64,000 bases of DNA from Streptomyces sp. NBC_01723. GTDB lineage: Bacteria; Actinomycetota; Actinomycetes; Streptomycetales; Streptomycetaceae. The stretch covers positions 6,002,001 to 6,066,000 of the forward strand of contig NZ_CP109171.1 of NCBI RefSeq assembly GCF_036246005.1, written 5' to 3'. The first letter of the stretch is position 1; every line of letters begins with the position of its first letter. The position numbers and the translations under genes were made by a program. This document shows positions 60,400 through 64,000 of the stretch, piece after piece. The notes under the pieces are model-generated. The model saw only the letters and a list, made by a program, of their open reading frames with translations. It was not told the origin of the DNA and did no database searches.

Positions 60400-61152
60400 T
60401 CAGCGGCGGTGTACGACGCGGCCGAGCTGGGCGCCGGCGTGGTGGACGTGTGGGTTCACGGCGACTCGGTGCACGGGGGTGATGAGCGTGTCGTCCAGGT
60501 TCTGCACGAGGTAGGGGACGTCACGGAAGGTGCGCTCGACCGGGGTGGTCGTCGCGAGGTGGGTGAAGAACTGGGCGACGAGCCGCTCGGGGGTGTCCTG
60601 GGTGAAGGAGGCGTCCCAGTGGGTGTCGAAGCCGTCGTACACGTGGTGCCGGAAGTGCCACGGGGTGTCTTCCGCCGGAGTGTGCTGCAGGTGGCAGTGG
60701 CCGTCGGGCGAGGTGAACGTGCCGTTATCGCGGTGCCAGTGGTTCAGTTCGGCGATCTGTGCGAGGGGGGTGGTGGTGAGCGGGATCCGGTCGATGTGCC
60801 GGTCGTCGCCGAGCAGCTGGGGCAGAGCCTGGGTGACGGCGGCGATGGCCTCGATCGGGGTCTGCCGGGTGAAGTGGGCTTCCCAGTACGGCTCGTGGTG
60901 CGCGAGGGACCACCAGTGGCCGTGGGTATGCCGGGAGTTGAAGTTGACGAGCAGGCTGCCGTCGGGGCTGTGGATGCTGATGCTTCCGCTTGCGCGATCG
61001 TGCTCGCTCGGCCAGCCGAAGAGGTGGATCAGCGGGCCGATCGCATCGGCGAGCCGGTCGATGCCCGCTCCCGCCAGATAGCGCGGGGAGACCAGGACCC
61101 GGTCCTGGGGCGCGAAGGGCCTCACCGCCGGGCCTTGTACCGCAGGCGGCAT
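60400..61152 (-). CDS. DUF317 domain protein
   Basis: 250 residues with two DUF317 copies. The first is DRVLVSPRYLAGAG... SPDGSLLVNFNSR... WEAHFTRQTPIEAIAAVTQAL; the second is ...TSPDGHCHLQHTP... HWDASFTQDTPERLVAQFFTHLA. These are the conserved V-S-P-R-Y-L-A-G and W-x-A-x-F-T-x-x-T-P motifs. ATG 61152 precedes the first copy directly; the frame is open further upstream without a supported start. Typical cargo of Streptomyces conjugative elements; function unknown. Confidence 0.78.
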   Translation of the reverse strand: MPPAVQGPAVRPFAPQDRVLVSPRYLAGAGIDRLADAIGPLIHLFGWPSEHDRASGSISIHSPDGSLLVNFNSRHTHGHWWSLAHHEPYWEAHFTRQTPIEAIAAVTQALPQLLGDDRHIDRIPLTTTPLAQIAELNHWHRDNGTFTSPDGHCHLQHTPAEDTPWHFRHHVYDGFDTHWDASFTQDTPERLVAQFFTHLATTTPVERTFRDVPYLVQNLDDTLITPVHRVAVNPHVHHAGAQLGRVVHRR

Positions 61153-61316
61153 TGGGCCAGGACTGATCGGGTGCAGCGCGTCGGTGCCGGTGTGCAGGAG
61201 ACGTCTGGGACGCGTGCGGGCGGGGCCTCGTATCCGTCCATCCGGGCGCGGGGTGGATCCGGGTGTTGGGCGCGGTTGTGCGAGGTCATGGGCTGCTGTG
61301 GGCTCCGATGGGTCAG

Positions 61317-61622
61317 TTAACGGCTGTGGGCGGCCGTCTTCGCAGCGGTGGGTGCGGGCGCGGGCGTCGTGCCGGGCGCCCTGCGAGTGGGCGGGCTGCT
61401 GATGGCTGTGGCCAGCGCGGTGGTGCCGGCGGGAGTGAGGCGGACTCGGTCCTGGAGCGGGCCGCCCACATAGGCGGCAGGCGCGGACTGCGGAACGCGC
61501 TCCGCGAGCCCCTTTGCCTCCAACGCCCGCAGTGTGCCCATGAGCACGCGCTCGTCGCGGTAGTGGACGTTTTGCCGTCCCAGGGAGCTGGTGACCACCA
61601 CGTTCCCGCAGGCGATCTCCGT
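61317..61622 (-). pseudogene. 3' part of a gene interrupted by the IS110-family element
   Basis: Encodes TEIACGNVVVTSSLGRQNVH, then YRDERVLMGTLRALEAKGLAERV and QDRVRLTPAGTTALATAI, a winged-helix-like DNA-binding end with a Pro/Ala tail. It has no start of its own. Removing the IS joins it in frame to the 5' part at 63041-63496 (...AAHHTAL-TEIACGN...). Confidence 0.75.
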
Positions 61623-61639
61623 AAGTTGTTGGGTGGCCC

Positions 61640-61817
61640 GGGAGGGCTGGGTGTGGCACAGGCGTTCTTGTCTGCAGTGGCTCTGTGGGAGTGGCCGCCC
61701 GGCCCTCCGGGGCGCCCTGGCTGCTGATTGAGATGTGCGCTTCGGTCGCTGATTACGGAGATGACAGCGGGGTGTTCCTCGGGCCGACGGCATGCCGTGT
61801 GGAACGAGGAGGGGCAA
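61640..61817 (+). ncRNA. Candidate bridge RNA region of the IS110 element
   Basis: The left non-coding end carries short segments complementary to the insertion flanks. TACGGAGAT (61754-61762) is complementary to ATCTCCGTA at the left junction (61615-61623). CGCCCTG (61713-61719) is complementary to CAGGGCG at the right junction (63041-63047). CTGTGGGAGT (61683-61692) is complementary to ACTCCCACAG at the right end (63034-63043). This is the arrangement expected of target- and donor-binding loops of a bridge RNA; exact RNA ends unknown. Confidence 0.5.
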
Positions 61818-63020
61818 GTGAGCAAGCGACGAGCCTGCGTCTGGGCCGGCATCGACGCGGGTAAGGGCCACCACTGGGCTGCGGCGGTCGACGAGACCGG
61901 GGCGACCTTGTGGTCGAAGAAGATCGACAATGACGAGTCGGCGATCCTGAGCGCGCTCGGCGAGATCCTGGACCTGGCGGATGAGGTCCGCTGGGCGGTT
62001 GACATCTCCGGCACGGCCTCCGCGCTACTTCTGGCCCTGCTCGCGGCGCACGGCCAGCAGGCCGTCTACGTTCCCGGCCGCACGGTCAACCGGATGGCCG
62101 GGGCCTACCGGGGCGAGGCGAAAACCGATGCCCGTGACGCCTACATCATCGCCGAGACCGCCCGGCACCGCCGGGACTTTGCGACCATCGATGTGCCCGC
62201 CCAACTGGCGGCCGAACTAGCCCTGTTGACCGCCCATCGCTCTGACCTGGTTGCAGACAGGGTGAGGATGATCAACCGTCTCCGCGATGTCCTGACCGGC
62301 GTCTTTCCCGCTCTGGAACGGTCTTTCGACTACTCGGCTCACAAAGGTGCCCTGGTGCTGTTGACCGGCTACCAGACCCCCGCCGCGATCCGCCGCCGCG
62401 GCCGAGCCCGGCTCACGGCCTGGCTGGCCAACCGGGGCGTGCGCAGCGCTGACGCCGTCGCGGTCACTGCTCTGGAGGCTGCCCGGACCCAGCAGACCGC
62501 GCTGCCCGGCGAGGAGGTCGCCGCCCAAATCGTCGCTGACCTAGCCGAACAGATCCTGGCCCTGGATGAGCGGCTCAAGCGCATCGAGAAGCGTATCCGC
62601 GAGACCTTCCGCAGCCATCCACAAGCGGAGATCATCGAGTCGCTGCCCGGCATGGGGCCCATGCTCGGGGCCGAGTTCGTCGTGGCGGCAGGCGACCTGA
62701 CCGCCTACGCGGACGCTGGTCACCTGGCGTCAGCGGCCGGACTTGTACCTGTGCCACGCGACTCCGGCCGGCGGACTGGGAACCTGCACCGGCCCAAGCG
62801 TTACAGCCGCCGTCTGCGAAGGGTGTTCTACCTGTCCGCGCAGACCAGCATCATCCGCGAGGGCCCTAATCGGGACTTCTACCTCAAGAAGCGTGGCGAG
62901 GGGTGCAAGCACGTCCAAGCCATCATCGCCCTGGCTCGCCGACGAGCGAGCGTGTTGTGGGCATTACTTCGTGACGGACGAATGTTCACGACCGCCCCGC
63001 CAGTCACGCAGACGGCTTGA
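61818..63020 (+). CDS. IS110-family transposase (DEDD)
   Basis: A 400-residue recombinase. The N-terminal RuvC-like DEDD domain has WAGIDAGKGHHWAAAVDE, VRWAVDISGTASALLLAL, and KTDARDAYIIAETARH (D-x-x-D). The C-terminal Transposase_20 domain has IIESLPGMGPMLGAEFVVAAGD, with the conserved Ser in LASAAGLVPVPRDSGRRTGN. GTG 61818 with GAGGAGGGG upstream is chosen over the in-frame ATG at 61728, which lies in the non-coding left end. It appears intact. Confidence 0.92.
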   Translation: MSKRRACVWAGIDAGKGHHWAAAVDETGATLWSKKIDNDESAILSALGEILDLADEVRWAVDISGTASALLLALLAAHGQQAVYVPGRTVNRMAGAYRGEAKTDARDAYIIAETARHRRDFATIDVPAQLAAELALLTAHRSDLVADRVRMINRLRDVLTGVFPALERSFDYSAHKGALVLLTGYQTPAAIRRRGRARLTAWLANRGVRSADAVAVTALEAARTQQTALPGEEVAAQIVADLAEQILALDERLKRIEKRIRETFRSHPQAEIIESLPGMGPMLGAEFVVAAGDLTAYADAGHLASAAGLVPVPRDSGRRTGNLHRPKRYSRRLRRVFYLSAQTSIIREGPNRDFYLKKRGEGCKHVQAIIALARRRASVLWALLRDGRMFTTAPPVTQTA

Positions 63021-63040
63021 CTTCGTCATTGAGACTCCCA

Positions 63041-63496
63041 CAGGGCGGTGTGGTGAGCGGCGGTCAGGGTGTGCTCCGGACCGTCGCCTGCTGCCGTCCC
63101 CTGGCGGCGTCGGATTTCGTAGGCGAGGGTGTTGGCGCAGCCCATCGCGGCTTCGGGTGCCAAGGCGGTCAGAGTGCGTGCCATCGGGAGCTGCTGGTCC
63201 GCGGAGGCACTGCTCAGGAAGGCGAGCTGCTCAAGGCGGACCACTGCGTCCGACAGGTCGGGACTGCGGAAGAGGCGTCCGTCGGTGACCGCTTTGAGGG
63301 CGGTGCGGGTCGCAGAAGCGAGTCGCTGGGCGGAGGCGGCGTGGGCGTTGGGCTCGGATGGCGGATGGGCCACCCGCAGGAGACGGTCGAGCATGTCGTT
63401 GTGCTGCACGTACTGGTCTGCGAGCAGCAGCAGGCGCTCAACCGGCGTCGGCGGGGCGGCCACGTCGAACAGGAAGCCCTCGGGCGGCGTCGTCAT
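63041..63496 (-). pseudogene. 5' part of a gene interrupted by the IS110-family element
   Basis: ATG 63496 (overlapping the upstream stop, ATGA) begins MTTPPEGFLFDVAAPPTPVE, then RLLLLADQYVQHNDMLDRLLR, AQRLASATRTALKAVTDGR and GPEHTLTAAHHTAL. The present stop at 63026 comes from IS sequence, adding WESQ. With the IS removed the gene continues into 61622-61317 for a protein of about 253 residues with a C-terminal winged-helix-like region. Confidence 0.75.
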
Positions 63497-64000
63497 CCGC
63501 GGCGCCGGGCAGCGGGCGCGGGCGGCGTGGAGGGCGCCTTCTGCGAGCTGGGCCTTTGGGCCTCGGCGATGAGTTGCCGGTCTTCAGCGCGCGCCGAGAA
63601 TGAGGCGAGGCGTCGAGAGAGCCGTCGCGCTACGGCGCGATAAGTGGTGGCCGCTTGCTGCAGCTCGTCTCCGGCACGGCGGAGTTGATCGCGGCTGGTT
63701 GCGGGGGTGGGGTTGGCGTCCTCGTACAGCAGGATCTCGGTGCGGTGATGGATGGCGAGGTTGCACAGGGTTGCGGCCAGGGAGATCTGGGAGCAGGCGC
63801 CGGCGAGGAACGCCAGGTTGTCGGCCCCGTCCTTCATTGCGGGGTACTGGCTGACCGACAGGTCGTGCACCTGCCGCGTGCACTTCATCGCCAGCTCGTG
63901 CACTCGCAGGCTCAGGGGTGCGATCTCTCGGACGGGCTTGGTGATCTCGCCCTCCCGGATGCGTGCCGCCTCCGCGGACAGTTCCTTCAGGGCGGGGGCC
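63493..64000 (-). CDS. Hypothetical helical protein, 5' end off the window
   Basis: The frame is open from the window edge (ALKELSAEAARIREGEITK, VREIAPLSLRVHELAMKC) through NLAFLAGACSQISLAATLCN, then AIHHRTEILLYEDA, AGDELQQAATTYRAVARRLS to a basic Pro/Ala-rich tail. GTG 63903 could be an internal start, but coding bias clearly continues upstream. All-alpha; no family recognised. It overlaps the interrupted gene by four bases, extending the minus-strand operon beyond the window. Confidence 0.6.
   Translation of the reverse strand, partial: APALKELSAEAARIREGEITKPVREIAPLSLRVHELAMKCTRQVHDLSVSQYPAMKDGADNLAFLAGACSQISLAATLCNLAIHHRTEILLYEDANPTPATSRDQLRRAGDELQQAATTYRAVARRLSRRLASFSARAEDRQLIAEAQRPSSQKAPSTPPAPAARRRG

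Larger units (their letters stand above)
61623..63040 (+). mobile_element. IS110-family insertion sequence, about 1.4 kb
   Basis: Boundaries are deduced by restoring the reading frame of the interrupted gene: left junction at about 61620-61623, right junction at about 63040-63043, uncertainty about 3 nt. It contains one transposase gene, a 195-nt left non-coding end and a 20-nt right end. As usual for IS110 elements there are no long terminal inverted repeats and no obvious target duplication. Confidence 0.75.

Noticed and set aside
61683..63043. CTGTGGGAGT / ACTCCCACAG as terminal inverted repeats of the IS
   Set aside because: Placing the left end at 61683 leaves about 60 nt of sequence that does not fit the interrupted gene; removing 61623-63040 restores its frame and motif, so the left copy is internal and better read as a guide segment.
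1..64000. CRISPR arrays, rRNA genes and complete tRNA genes
   Set aside because: No regularly spaced identical repeats of CRISPR size, no rRNA-like stretches, and only one truncated tRNA were seen.
1..64000. Secondary-metabolite biosynthetic cluster
   Set aside because: No PKS, NRPS, terpene synthase or similar enzymes; the isolated TrpA-like and PP-loop genes are better explained by the mobile element and defence island.

Overview
The window is actinomycete DNA with very high G+C, and almost certainly from a Streptomyces. The evidence is GTG/TTG starts, GGAGG-type ribosome binding sites, ATGA/GTGA gene overlaps, and a left half of recognisable Streptomyces chromosomal genes: SepH, CutRS, DUF4193, DUF3093, dUTPase, DUF3710, an orphan KdpDE pair and TrkA-type proteins.

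Positions 1-25,735 are ordinary core chromosome. They hold a truncated sulfurtransferase, sepH, a Ser/Gly-rich membrane protein, a sugar-lactone oxidase, an MFS transporter, ferrochelatase, an inositol-monophosphatase-like enzyme, cutRS and a run of conserved small genes ending in dut and a DUF3710 gene. A potassium-homeostasis neighbourhood follows (KdpD, KdpE, OB-fold protein, DUF3159 protein, two TrkA-type proteins, a KimA-like permease), then a RumA/TrmA-type RNA methyltransferase.

Positions about 25.8-52 kb are an accessory island built around DNA phosphorothioation. A four-gene operon at 41.4-48.1 kb encodes a cysteine desulfurase, a DUF4007 protein, a large P-loop ATPase and a PAPS-reductase-like PP-loop enzyme. 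This is the composition of SspABCD, which inserts sulfur into the DNA backbone. The next gene on the same strand, after a terminator, has the DUF262 plus C-terminal HNH (DUF1524) layout of SspE, the phosphorothioate-sensing restriction enzyme. On the other side of sspA, divergently transcribed, is a helicase, GHKL ATPase and PLD-nuclease operon that probably corresponds to the SspFGH-type second effector. Further left are a two-repeat helix-turn-helix protein, a second PAPS-reductase-like protein behind a well-formed leaderless promoter, a phosphorothioation-associated methyltransferase, a MazG-like pyrophosphohydrolase and an 1807-residue sacsin/HSP90-like ATPase with a C-terminal DUF3883 nuclease-like domain. 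The right end of the island carries an IS remnant, a frameshifted small gene and the 5' half of a tRNA-Arg.

Positions about 52-64 kb are a second accessory segment resembling an integrative or conjugative element. Its minus-strand genes are closely packed: two DUF317 genes, a DnaB N-terminal-domain protein, a C5-cytosine methyltransferase, a third PAPS-reductase-like protein, a TrpA-like protein and several unknowns. Several genes here are damaged. There is a 2-nt insertion in a DUF5655/NucS-like nuclease gene and a 1-nt deletion in the methyltransferase. One gene is cut in two by an IS110-family element, and its two halves rejoin in frame when the element is removed. The left end of that element contains short segments complementary to both flanks, as expected of a bridge RNA.

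Coordinates come from reading the sequence. Homology statements rest on motif recognition; no database search was possible.
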